From NCBI GenBank assembly GCA_002794775.1, contig NBAY01000003.1, positions 2,078,732 to 2,142,731 of the forward strand: a stretch of 64,000 bases of DNA. The letters are read 5' to 3'. The DNA comes from Porodaedalea pini (taxonomy: Eukaryota > Basidiomycota > Agaricomycetes > Hymenochaetales > Hymenochaetaceae). The notes below the pieces were generated by a model. The model had not been told where the DNA came from and searched no databases. It saw only the letters and a list, made by a program, of their open reading frames with translations. The position numbers and the translations under genes were made by a program. Shown here piece after piece: positions 22,082-34,428 of the stretch. Within the stretch, counting starts at the first letter, position 1. Every line of letters begins with the position of its first letter.

Positions 22082-23534
22082 ATGGGCAAAAAGAAGAGCA
22101 AAGCGGTATGGATGTTTGCCTTTCACATCTGCAATCGTTTTTCTCACAGGTGTTCCAGATCATTCGGCCTTGGTGCTGGTATTGTGAACGAGAATTCGAA
22201 GATGAGAAAGGTCTTCTTCTATCCTGTGCTATTCGTTATGGGCTCGTTTCTGACGTTTAGTGGCATCATGTGTTGGCGCGTAGTACTCATGCAGCACCAA
22301 AAGGCGAAGCACTTCAAGTGCAAGATGTGCCCACGTCGTCTCAATACAGCAGGAGGTTTAGCCGTTCACATCCAGCAGGTACACAAGCTCGAGCCTGAAA
22401 AGTACGTATCATGTGTTTGTTTCTCTTGGGAATGCCTTTTGAGCGTTGTTAAAGCCTTCCGCATATTGAAAACGCACTTCCCGGGCGTGATGGATACGAA
22501 GTTGAGATTTTTGGAATGGAAGGTATCCCAGCGCCAGATGTTGCGGACTACAAGCGTCGGAAGGAGATTGAACTTGGTCTCAACCCCGGAACTATCACGC
22601 AGCCCCAGGCTAAGCGCCCGAAGATTGAGAACCGTGTGTTCACCCAAGAGGAGCTTCGAATTCAGTTGGAGGCGCACAAGGCACTCATGGGTGCGGTGGA
22701 CAATCCTCCCCCCATTGCGCCAGATTCATCATCGGGAGCCGTGGTCAATGCGGCGCCTCAGACATATGCTGCGCCGCCTTCTCAAATATCGCCTCCTCCA
22801 GGAAGTGCTCCGCCGGGTATGCCACCCTTTTTGCCGAACGGAGCGCCGCCCCCTCCAATGCCCGGCCAACCGTCATTCCCTCCTTTCCCTGGCGTACCTG
22901 GATTCCCTCCTGGGTATGCTTTCTTCTTCTCGTTCCGATCTCGTCAAACTTGACGTTCCATTTTTACTAGTGCGCCTCCACCTGGTTTTTCAATGCCTCC
23001 CGGGTTCCCGCCGCCAGGGATGCTACCGCCCGGCGCTCCGCCATTCCCTCCTGGTATGCCTCCGCCAGGCTTGCCTGGAGCATCACCGTTTGCTCCTGGA
23101 ATTGCTCCCCCGCCCCTGGGTCAGACTCCCCCCGCGTTCTCGCCGCCGCCAGGTCTTGCAGCGCCAGTAAAGGCTCCAGGGGCAACGCTTCAACCTCCTG
23201 CTCCAGGAAAGCCGTCTCCACCATTTAGATCGACTCAGCAGCCGTCTACATCCGTAGTTCCACAGAAGCCTCCTATCCCTAACCCGGCTTTGAAGCAGGA
23301 AAATCCTGAGCTCAAGAAAGGTCAAATCCTAAAATACACTGATGCCAATTACTCTCCTGTGAGCCTTGGCGAGCTTTTCTTGACTTGCGCAGTTGCTGAC
23401 GAACTTTCGACGTAATAACTTAGGAGGAGAATCGCGCGTACGATCCGAAGTACTTCTTTTCGCCGCAGCAGGCTTCGACGAATCAGGACGAGATGCGGGG
23501 AAAGAAGCGCGCACGCGCCGAGGACTTCCTTTAA
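22082..23534 (+). CDS. BuGZ/ZNF207-like C2H2 zinc-finger protein
   Basis: Homologue of ZNF207/BuGZ, which binds spindle microtubules and Bub3 and helps chromosome alignment in animals. Exon 1 is MGKKKSKA; splicing gives [20 protein letters not shown], then [20 protein letters not shown], two C2H2 fingers in the characteristic [13 protein letters not shown] order. [19 protein letters not shown] matches the conserved stretch after the fingers. A long Pro/Gly-rich segment (about 160 residues of PPGxPP type) follows, then [11 protein letters not shown] and a basic end [11 protein letters not shown]. There are about six exons; donors include AAAG|GTCTTC and GAAAA|GTACGT. I do not see a clear GLEBS (Bub3-binding) motif, so the kinetochore role in this fungus is inferred. 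A 389-codon frame overlapping the 5' part is spurious. Confidence 0.85.
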
Positions 23535-26500
23535 CTGTGTGCCTTCGGCATTGCACTGGCTGGACGCCTTTTCGCCGATTGTGCTATGCAGCTGGAATGT
23601 CTTGTGTCGTGTCTGATTTTCCCGTGAGCAAGGCACCAGTCCGTCCATTCTTTCTTTCTCTTGGCAATCTGCTTCCGATTTTGTATCATGTGCTCATCTT
23701 TTTTCTCTTTACCTTGTGGCCCTGAACTGCCCCGCGGACTCCCTATGCTCTGTTACCGATGCGAGACGGTTTGTTCCACTTCGATGTTCTCTATAACATG
23801 ACTCCGCGCAGTTGACATGGGATGGTACGTTTTGCAAGGCAAGTGCTGTCCGAGCCAGCCATAAATATTTCGACCGACTTTTGTGGGTATACGAGTATTA
23901 TGAACGCGAGATGATGCACGATATAAACCTCGTCCGGCAACTATCTTCGGAGCCGGACACTGAATTGGTTGTGATTGAGGTGTCCCTCCAAGAAAAGCCT
24001 GTTGGTACGGCACTTGTTAAATGCAGTTAGTGAATCAGCGTTTGTATTGCGCCATACAAGCCGCGGAACTCCTGTCTCTCACTAGTACTGTAGTCTATAA
24101 GGTGGCGGATCCAGACTTGACCTCAGTCTGACTGCGACATCCACTTTCGCAAGTTCTGCTCACATGCGCATAGCGACTCATGCTAGTCGGGGACACTAGA
24201 CACTGTCAACAGATTCATAGAGCACTTCTTGAATGTGCCTTCGGAGTTCTATACAAAGCTCAGGCCTTGATTTATCGGTTCTGCTCTGAACAGAACAAAG
24301 CTCCCTCGATGCTCCGATGGACCGTATAGACATTATAGTGCTGGTACGTTTGAATGTGACCCTCGAAGACGAGTACGAATGGGTGGTGTCTATTTAATTG
24401 CAAGTATCCGTATGTCGGGGACGAGGTCTGTATGGGACCAGGATTATGGTAGCTTATTAGCGTTTCGATCTGCAGAAATGCCATGCTGGATTCGCTGCAA
24501 TCAAAGGCGGCCGTGAAGACGGGGACGATGTCGACTTTAGCCGGTCAGTGGGCAAATCAGGCAACGAAAGTCTAAAGCTTCCGAGCTAAGATTTTCTTGA
24601 GGCCCGACAATCAGGAACCGCGACCTGCAACAACGGTAACAAGAATGCAGCTCGGAAGGCCAGAATCCCGCTTCGAATCGTTGGTGGAAGTTGACCTTTA
24701 TAGCCATTTCTACGTCCTGGTACGTTTAATGACTTCGTAACTCTTTAACGCGTATAATCTGACCGATTTTGATTCTTTTTGATCCTACTCCAGCTACACG
24801 TACCAGCGAACCAATTTTTCATTGGTTTCTTGAAATTATAGGAAGGCTCGAAGTGTTGAAAGAAAACGCTGCTGAAATGGACATTGTCGGGGAATATTAA
24901 GTAGCTTGGATAACGCCAATTTGGACATCGAAAGCCTTGCCTAGGTTTGTATACTGTAGTTTCTCTTGATTGCACTTTTTCAATCCGATGTTACTCGTAA
25001 AGCATCAGAAACACGCTTCAGCTCGACGGTACTATGTTCCGTAGTTGTGGATTTCGATGTAGATGGATAGCACAGAAGCTCATCGCTAGACTATACCCGG
25101 AGTAGACCCAGCGCCAGAGTCCCTTCTGTCTCCTCTAATCAACAACTTCAAGTTATTGTAGCATAGATATCACGTAGGTGTCACACAAACTTACCAAGCT
25201 AAATAGCCTAAACGACCTCATTCTTTGCTCCAAGGATGAATACGAGGCTGGTTCCGGAGGTCGATTTTATATTGTTTGCAAGCGCGTGGCCGTAACGCAG
25301 GTAGTATTCAAGCGTAATTTTAACACGGCAATCGGATCTGAGACTACGAACATTGGAAATACCAGGACAGACTCCGGCAAAGCAGATGCAAATGGGAAGC
25401 GACACGTCTTGGTCAGTCCTTATTGGAGGATAACTGCACGGAATTGGTAGCTCCAAAGCATTTCAGCCACAAGTCTGAGAAGTCATCTGGAGCACAACTT
25501 TGAGTATCGCAAACCGAACATTGTCCAGAAAGCGGATATACCCTAGCACTAACTTATATCAAATCCCATCTGTACAGCTATCTCATTGAGGCGAATTACT
25601 TGTTCACTGAAGAGTGAGCGCGTGATTGTTTGTTCCAGAAGCGGGTAAGAAGCCTCGTCCACATGCTAGCATCTAGCATGTGCAGCCCCCTGTGCAGCCG
25701 CGATGCCGATGCCTCTCTCTTCGTCTGTTCGTTGAGATATGCTAGTGATTGTTGCAATTGGGCGTGATGGACTAGATTAGACAGTTTTGGGTTGTAGAGT
25801 TAACGTTGCGGAGTCTGGTGCGAGTGACTGAGCCAGATTTCAGGGGTTGCCAGCGCTTGAGGGGAAGGAAATGCCATTCAAGTCCAACACTAAGTTGGCA
25901 AATAGGACTCGCGCCAATCAAGCTTCTTCACTGTAGGATATTGCAATAATGTCGGCGGCCGTTGAGCAGTGAGCGCGAAGTTTTCCTTTTCCAACGGATC
26001 CGCCAAATGAGAGGGCGCACACGGTCAATCGCATCAGAAGAGCCAGAAGGCACCGATGCCTGTATCAATAATTACCATGAGATGGGAGTTCAAGAGGCAC
26101 CAATCAGGTGACGAAAACGATATTGAGTCAGAAAGGGCTGAAAGGACTTCAGAACAGACGAGAGCACGTAGTATATTAAAGTTTGGATTGTCTGACAGTC
26201 AGGCAACCGCAGCGAAAGCTACGACTTTGAGACACAAGTCGAGTATTGTGTTCATGCTTGGCACAGACAGACCCGTTGAATGTCGTCAGTTGCGTGAGTA
26301 TCCAGCGTCGACCGCGGTCTTGCCTTTGTTCGCTTCGTATATCATCAAGCTGCGGTTTGTTCTGAGTAAGATGCGAGCGCCAAGATAATGCCTTTAAGCG
26401 AGAGGGGGGAAAGAATGGAGAGTTGAATAGGCTAGACTTCGGTATCCGCAGCGATCAGCCGAAGGCACATGAACGAGCTTTCTGAATTCCGTATCTTTCG

Positions 26501-29035
26501 ATAGGTAGCTAAACCTAGCATCAGTTGGAAATTCAGAGAATGGAAAGAAGGAGACTGCTGAGTGCTCTCATTGCATAGCTTAGACCATCGGCGGCGTCCC
26601 GCGCCTGCGTGAAAACCGGATTTTCTAGGATCCAGTTCCGAGCTCTTAATTACGTCTCCTCTCCGCTGGGCTCCATGCAAAGTAGCCGGACATAAAGAAC
26701 CGAGAAGCGAGGCGGAGCATAACCTTCCTTCCGCATTCGCAGGCGAGCTTTCTCGAGACCTCGTCTTGATACATCATCGTATTACTCACAAAGTTTCAGC
26801 GAAAGACATCACTTGAACGTATGAGCGTATAATTGGGTGAAGCTCCGCAGCATACGCACACACGCACTCGTAGAACAAGGCAATACGAGATGGCTCCCTC
26901 AAGAACGAAAGAATGCTTCTTGCGCCTTCTCGTGAGCAGATTTCAGAGGCCAGAGCGTGAACAAGCACTTACGTTTCTCTGGAATGTTCGCGCCACAGTG
27001 CCGAGGGAAAAACCTGAACTGAAGCGAGCATTTTGGCATAGGATATGGAGCGTGAAAACAGTTAGCTCCGCGTTAAGACTCAACGAACTATATTTATGAT
27101 TATCCTGAGTTCGAGAGCTTTGGCACTAACCCCGTCTTTGTAAAGGTTGCTTCTATTGCAGGCCGATGTGTACCTTTAGAAGCCGGATTTTAGGTCGCGA
27201 TTGCAAAGAAGCTCAAGCACACGCACTATATCTGTCCAGTGGCATAGAATAGCTGGACTCAAGTGAATACATGAGGAAAATCGTAAATCGCTTCCCTGAA
27301 AAAGCACGGACTACTCCCGCTGCGGAAGTCACGCCGAGCTCTGGTGTTTATCCTTGTAAAGAGCAGCATAGCATCAGAACCAAAGCTAGATCCAAACGTC
27401 CGATTATCCGCCACGCCAACCATCGAGCACGTGGCAAAGGGGGTACCAGCTTATCATGAAAGCAATCTTGGGCGGCTTCTGCCAATACTGGGAGGTCTTC
27501 TCACCGACCTCCCCGTCTGCGGAGCCACCATCTGCGTCGTCGACGCGCTGTCTCAAAGTCTGATAATCAAGAATGTAGGGGAAACTGAAGCTTAAGGTGG
27601 ACTTGAACGACACTAGAAAAACGTTCCCTTGATGGTCAGTGAAAAGCCAACACGGCTTATTCACTTTAAGATGATATTTTAAGAAACAATTATTCCCACT
27701 CACGGCTCAATGGGCAAGTAACTTAGTAAGGCCTTCACGTTCCACGTTATGGGCGTCCGAAAAGAGGTCCGCAAATGCTTCTTCTTGATGCGGTTATTCT
27801 TTCCTCTCTGTTTCTCCCACGACGTGAAGATCCTTTAAGAGGGAACAATGTGACACATAAGGAAATACACTGCCTTCGTGTTCTCCGCATCTCCGTGTAC
27901 ATAGCGATTGTATTCGATTTCACAGCCCCAGTGAAACCGTGTTGTATCCTCACGTCATGCTCAGAGTCCCTTGCGACAAACTAAAATGAATTGTGAGGGC
28001 GGTCTGAACGGTTTCTTCATGTGGAGATAGATAAAGTTTTTTTTTTCTCACATACATCGCCTTCCACGGCACGGAACAGATGTCCTACGAAACCATCGAC
28101 GAGAATATGTCATGGTAGGCAAAGCAATAATAAAACGTGTCCAGAAAACGTGAGTGTCCACTTCAAACCCCGGTCAATGGCCCGCGACCCTCAGCTTCAG
28201 TCTCACATAACGCTGGTACGGTGTCACAATGCAAGAAAACGACAGACCTCATGTCCTGCAGAGAAGAGTGTAAGCCCGAGTCGGTGGCAATTTAGTCTTG
28301 AAATGACTGAAGAAGGGAGAACCGGCAGAAAGGAATATTATACATGATGGGACCCGGCGCAAGGGGACCGGAAATAAGAAGCAGTACACATTTGGTAGAG
28401 AAGAGCAGGAGGCCTAGGAAGACGAGGAAGAAGTTCAAAACAGCCCTTGGGATAATTCTGGAGAGGAAGGGAGCGCGGCGTCGCCAGCGGTATCAATCGG
28501 AGAATTTCGATGGTTGAATGTGGGTCTCGTAGCCCAAACCCAGGGAGCCCACGGGCTAAGAGACCAAGATTATTTAAGCTTTTGTCACACTGATAGACTT
28601 GGTAACGCGCGCTGTTCAAGCACTGGCAGCACCAGTCAGTTCGGTCGTGTAGTGCGAGAAGCGTACTAGTGAGTGGATACTCACTATCATTTGTCTCCTA
28701 TTGATTGTGATATCTGTCAACTAGGAAACTCGATTTCTGTGCTGGATTATCCGTGAGCCACGTTGATTCGTGAATAGTTCAAGTATAGAAGCCCTGATAC
28801 GTCTGTGTGCGCTGCACATCTCCCAAACTTACTTCTGCTGGCACGCCGAACACTCGGATCTAAAACCATCCAGTCTGATTCACTTGTACTCCTTGTTCCC
28901 ATAGCCAACTGTCCCAAACACGCGACACCGGTTTCGTATTTAGCTGAGGCTCCGACGTCGCGTCTCGGTCCTCCCCGCTCTGGTCCGTCATTTGCTGTTT
29001 ACCGCTGAACCTTACCTAGCTCACTATTGCGCACA
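23535..29035. other. 5.5 kb gene-poor stretch
   Basis: No frame with recognisable domains or consistent exon joining was found. Short frames of 60-110 codons exist (e.g. 23812-24030, 25178-25450, 26056-26388, 28021-28347) but look random. A CACTAGTACT motif occurs at 24080-24089. GGTACGTTT segments at about 24340 and 24718 resemble splice donors and could mark a decayed gene. The part before 29036 should contain the promoter and leader of the Zn2Cys6 gene. Confidence 0.5.
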
Positions 29036-32000
29036 ATGTCGACGCCTCCATTGCACTTCAGCCAGTACTACATCCCTCAGCACCATTTGATGTCCCCATC
29101 TCCGTACCAGGTGCAGATGTCTCCTCACGAATTGGAACAGAGCATGCACCAGCATATGCAGTCCCCTCAAGCACAAATTCCTGTGGACCCTTCGCTTCAG
29201 CTCTACTATCCTAGCTACAACCCTTATCAACAGGGTCAGCAGCATCCGCAACACCACCAACTTTCGAATCCTCCCATTCCCCCTCAACAACCGCCCATGC
29301 ACCCGCAAATGACTGTTCCGACCCTCTCACCGCAATCCTCCTCGTCACGAGGCTCGGATTATACTGGTACCCCCCCTGCAGAAGCATACGCATCATCGAA
29401 TGGCAAGAGACCATCGTCAGCTGCAAACGAAAGCACAATGGGGAGCAGGAAGAAGTCCAGACTAGATGATCGGGACGATGACGATGTGCCTAGCCCTTCT
29501 GCAGAACTGGCTGAAGGAAAGGTGAAGGCAACACGGGGCTCAAGGTAAGCTTTTGAAGTTTCTTGTGCGTTCTCTTTGTTTCATCCGATTCCCATAAATA
29601 CAGAGCCTGCACAGTCTGTCGAAGACTCAAAATGAAGTGCGTTGGCGCAGAGCATGGACCTCCTTGTAAGCGCTGTGAGGCTGGCAATCATCAATGCGTC
29701 TTTGAAGAGTCGAACCGCGGAAAACGGACTTCCAAGTAAGTTTTCGACGTTGTGAACTGGGCTACTTCTAACACTCCCTCTGAGCTGCAGTAACAATGTC
29801 AGAAAGCACGAACAGCTCACTCGATCACTGCGCAAGATGGAGAAGACGCTTGATACTGTTCTTCGGTCTATCGGAAATCCAGGCCTTTCTTCTATTGCCT
29901 CCGGAATGGTCTCGCGTTCGCCGTCACCGTCAAACCCAGCAAATAAGACGCAAGCATTGCTAGAGACTCCTTCGCCTCCTCCTGCTCCGAATATGCATTC
30001 TCTACATCATCATTCGGGCTCGCCGAGGTTACACTCCCTTCCCGACAACGAATTAAACCCACTTGGTCTCCTGGCTGAGGCTAGTTTAGCGAATCGTCGA
30101 GCGCAATATTATTCTCAAACCCACACCAAAACCGAAAGCTCCCCTCCGGATACAAGTCGAAACGTCGGCGTAGCTAGCGATCTGTACTTCAAACCAGGTT
30201 CGTTTTCCCACCTTTTTAATATAAGGTATCTGAGCTTCTTCTATAGGTCCGATGACTATTCTTCCTCTTCGACGATTATATATTGAGCGTCAAATCCAAC
30301 CTGAAATGCTCAGCTTTGTAGCAACAGAAGAGGTTGTTGCTTTATTTAAAATGTAAGCTTATGATTTATGGTCGGTGTCGCATCAGTGTTACTGACCTAT
30401 TTCAATTAGCTTTTTTGAGCATATCAATGTCAGTACACGCTTTTGAAAATCAAATTTCGTCACTTATTTTTTTCACCTGTGTGCAGATCCACATCGGACT
30501 TTTGGATCCTGCTTTCCACACCCCTTCGCTTGTTTGCTCCAGATCGCCATTTTTGCTCACATCGAGTGAGTTTGCATCAAATTGTTATTTATATTTCGCC
30601 TTTGACTGTTCGCTGATCCGCGCAATCTATCACTCCTATCTCTAACAGTTTGCGCCATTTCTTCCAAATTCTACGATGCACGTCCTGAACTACATTCGAA
30701 ACTCTCGATTCTCGCTCGAAAGCTAGCATTCAGTGTGCCTGAGCAAGGCTACAAATCTGTCGAAATAGTCCAAGCATACCTCCTGATGGCATTGTGGGGT
30801 TGCGGTCCTGTCGAGCGATTCGAGCAGGACAAGACTTGGCTGCTTTTAGGCATGGGTATTCGGTTCGTATTATTATCTTACTTTGTCAAACAAAATTGAC
30901 GAGCCAGTTCGCTCTTGGTGGGTTTAGAATGGCAACGGACCTAAATCTACACCGTAAGACGGCCACTCTGGGTCAGGATACGGACGAAGGACGGGCACGC
31001 GACAAGGAAGTGCACAACCGAGAACGAACCTGGCTAATTTGTTATATCCTCGATCGAAGCATGAGTGCGCAGATGGGGAAGCCGCATTCAATCAAAGAAG
31101 AGTACGTTGTGGCGTTTATATAAAAGGTCGCATCCTTTTCTCACAACGTGTCAGCCACATCATACAGAACACCGGGCTTTTCTGGACAAAACCCATATCG
31201 CTGAAGGGTGATGGAGGTATTGCCGCGTACGCCGTAAGTATCATTTGACATCCGCCTTCCAGTCTATTCTGACCTTGGCATCGATAGGAACTACAACGCA
31301 TTTTGTCCCGAAGTCTTGACCTTCTCTATTCAAGTACGACATCGGCGTCGGGTCTTGTTACTCATTGTGACTACTACATGGTGACGAATGCGATTGAAGC
31401 GCAGTTGCAAAATTGGCTTGAGGAATGGGTTGCTAAGCTCGTCGGTGCTGGTAGGCTTTTCTTAATTTGCCCACGTGAACGCTGAAAATTAACTATTTCC
31501 TGTAGCGGACCCATCGTCCCCTTATCTTGTTTACTGGGCTTCGATCGGCAAATTTTACTACAACTATGGCATGCTTGTCGTCAACTCTTTTGGTCTTCAG
31601 AATGCCCTCGAGCGCGCACCTGTAGACATCGGACATTTCTTCACGCGCTGCCATTCTTCCGCCGTTGCCTGTGTGACAGTGGTGCGCGATGAGCTTGGGC
31701 CTCAAGGATTCTTGAGGTATTCCCCGGATTCCCATTTTGTACAGTGCTCATATGCAGTCCTGAGTCTCCTGAAGGTTAGATATTTCATTTCTGCATAATC
31801 GTCACGTCTTTTTATCTAAGATCTTTTTTTCTGTTTGCAGTTCACGCGGCCGGTGTTTCGAAGCTTCCTTGTGGATGAAAAGAAGACACTCGCACTCGTC
31901 CAGGAGATCGCGGATCTTCTGGAAAGCATTGCGGCTGGTCCTCTCCACACGCCCGCACTTTATAGCACATTTTTAAAAGCGCTTGTTTCGGCTCAACCTA

Positions 32001-32597
32001 TGAGTCAGGGATCCCCCCGACATGATCCGAATCATCGGAGACACGAACAGTCCGGCGGAGACGGGTATCCTTCGAGTACGACAGGAGAGAACGCCCACAA
32101 TGGCGGAGATGCCAGTCTGGGTTTCCTTGGATCTAATCACGATGACGCTGCGACTCCCATCGGATTTCATTCCAACAGTGAAATGGGTCCTGTCGCTGAT
32201 ATGTCAACTTTTCCGCCGACCATGGCACCAACCAACCCGCAAGAAGACTCTTCAGGAATGCTCTCTATGGACAGTATTTTGAGTACAGGATTTTGGGACA
32301 GTGTCCTTGTTCCAGGTTCGCAGTATAGTTACTACTAAATTGTAAATTGGAGCAGAAAGGCTCAACGGATTTTTTTCCTTCTGATCAACAGGCTACTCGA
32401 ATTCTTTGGAAGGCCTAAGCGGTGGCTTCGTTTACGGCGCTGGAGGAAGCGGGCTTATTACACCAAGGCTCGCGACGCCGCAACAATCTGGGACAAATAC
32501 ACCTGTGACGGGCCAGCGCATGAGCCCCATATCAGAGAATAACTTCAGCACCGCTTTCGAAGGACGTCCAGGAGAAGGGGGAAAGGTCGATCCATGA
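29036..32597 (+). CDS. Zn2Cys6 fungal transcription factor
   Basis: DNA-binding regulator of unknown targets. It begins MSTPPLHFSQYYIPQHHLMS, a Gln/Pro/His-rich N-terminus, then a basic KKSRLDDRDDDD stretch. The zinc cluster ACTVCRRLKMKC..PCKRCEAGNHQCVF has spacing C-x2-C-x6-C-x8-C-x2-C-x6-C; exons join at GSR|ACTVC and RTSK|NNVRK. Next comes a short helical region (RKHEQLTRSLRKMEKTLDTV), likely a dimerisation coil. A fungal-specific transcription factor domain follows, recognisable by LLMALWGCGPVERFEQDKTW, MATDLNLHRKTATLGQD and RERTWLICYILDRSMSAQMG. The C-terminus is Ser/Thr/Pro-rich and ends EGRPGEGGKVDP. About ten exons. The penultimate splice (GTTCGC donor near 32315 to 32391) is weaker; without it the protein stops at 32338. 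Paralogue identity and regulated pathway are unknown. Confidence 0.88.
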
Positions 32598-34428
32598 CCC
32601 CTTAATCCCTTGTCCGATGCCAGCATGCGCATCTTCTGCCTGAAAATTTGCATGTATATACTCAAAACATCTTCCCAATCGCGCTGTCGGACTGTCACAT
32701 TGTACGTTCTCCAGTGCTTTTCACTTTTCGGTGGTGAGGGTTTCTCTTTCCGATACCGTTTAATATCGAGTCTTGTAACGAGCTCTTCTGCGTTGTGGCA
32801 ATTGAATTTAAGGCACAGAACGCTAAGCCCTTGCATTTGTTGTCGTTTGCGGGAGAAGAATAGGGAGTCACCAGATCTTTCATGTTGCGGGAATTCCATA
32901 GTAGGTAGCAGGAAGACGCGGTGGAATGAAATAATTTGACAGAGGCTTCAACCCCTCTTTTTACAGCTAGATGAATGTCATACAGAAACGGAAGTCCGTG
33001 AGCGCTGTCTTCCTCGTGAGAGAAGCTTTACGCATATTCCTTTCCAATGAACTACTCTGAACCCCGCTTAAGAAAGGGAACGTGTCAGCATCGTGGTTCT
33101 GCAACAAGTCCAACAAATTAAACCTACGTGCATAAAGGGCCAGACGGAAGATGCTTAGAAGATGCTAGGCGATTTTCTATTCTTGAGAACTGCGAGGAGA
33201 GCGCGGAGATACTTGGAGGCACGATTTTGAGAACTACGACAGCTACCTCTCTCCCCCCTCTCTCCGTTGTTTGCGATGTCCCACCGAGGTGCGACTGAGA
33301 GGACACAGAGTTTGGGTACAAGTGTGATCGACGCAACCGTATCGAGAAGGATACGTTGCGGGCGATCGTTATAGAAGGCGGCGTCATAGACGATCTTATT
33401 TATTTGATGGACCTGAGGAAGGGTACAGGAGAAGCAGGAGGTCTCATCCTCGTGTTCAGCGCGAGGCTGAGGGCCGTAGTGAGGATGAAGACACGGACGA
33501 CTCATGCGCATTATCGGCGATTTGTGCGAAGACCGTCTTTCTTGATCAGCTTGGATCGAGATGAAGAGAATCGTAATAGTGAAGTAGTCAACAAGCTTGG
33601 AACTGGGAAGATGCGCTTGCACGACAAATTATTGCTTTTGGTTAGCTTCTTCTCGAGATCCACAGGCACATACCTACTTGACGCTGCTGTGTCCGCTCGT
33701 TCGCCTTCGGTATATCTGAGGAAGACTTGTTATAATATCGCTGCTGGTGCGCCGAGAACAAGTAGCGGCCATCGTGATTGCAATGTCGAGTCTTCGAAGA
33801 GATATTTATTTAGCTGCTGGTTAGGATTACGAGGTGAAGGTTATTGTGAACGAGGCGAAGCTCAGGCTCCAAGGAGACGGTACGTCAGGGAAGCGTACTC
33901 GGAGATGAATTGAAGAAGACTGGGACCTTGGATGTTACGCTGTGAAGCCTGAGAAAAAGGGTCAATAAGGATTTAAGCAGCGTCATGGCTATACAGATGG
34001 TCCATGGACTGGATAAACGAGCGATGGTAGCTGCGATGGTGGGCCGAGGCGGGACATCAGCTCGAACATCGTGGCGATCGACCAGACCAAATTTGTTCAT
34101 TGCCAGCAGAATCCACACTGGTTCTTTGAGTCTCCCGAGTCGGCAAGATTTTCACAGGCAGACAGCCGGAGATACTCGGAGGGGACCTGCTTGTGCTGAT
34201 GATAGAGCATTCGCAGATTCGCAGTTTGCTTCTGTGGTTCGGAGGTCCCTATCGCACAAGTGAGTCGGCGGCGCGAAGGAGGCTGTCTTGATGACTCGCA
34301 CGCGTCGCGACGCGTTAACCAGGGCTTACATAACTACTAAATCAAGATAGGAAATAAATGGTCAAAAAGTCCGAATATTTGTGACACGTCGCGTGTGCAA
34401 CGCGAATTTCTTTTCCTTATGCTGTTCG
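32598..34428. other. intergenic region, Zn2Cys6 / apyrase
   Basis: 1.8 kb. Overlapping frames on opposite strands (33155-33622 minus, 33356-33913 plus) show no family features and are probably chance. A 16 bp perfect palindrome at 34300-34315 lies just upstream of the apyrase gene. Confidence 0.5.
34300..34315. promoter_or_regulatory. palindrome ACGCGTCGCGACGCGT, two MCB-like boxes
   Basis: A perfect 16 bp palindrome containing two ACGCGT (MluI cell-cycle box) motifs, 114 bp upstream of the apyrase ATG. ACGCGT is the MBF site in yeasts. The inner 15 bases recur exactly at 3408-3422. It may be a regulatory site or a repeat remnant. Confidence 0.5.

Noticed and set aside
22001..23170. 389-codon plus-strand frame across the BuGZ gene
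   Set aside because: It runs through introns and in the wrong frame of Pro-rich exons; the BuGZ frame has clear zinc fingers and conserved joins.
33155..33913. two overlapping frames of 155 and 185 codons on opposite strands
   Set aside because: No domain, no splice logic and mutually exclusive; most likely chance.
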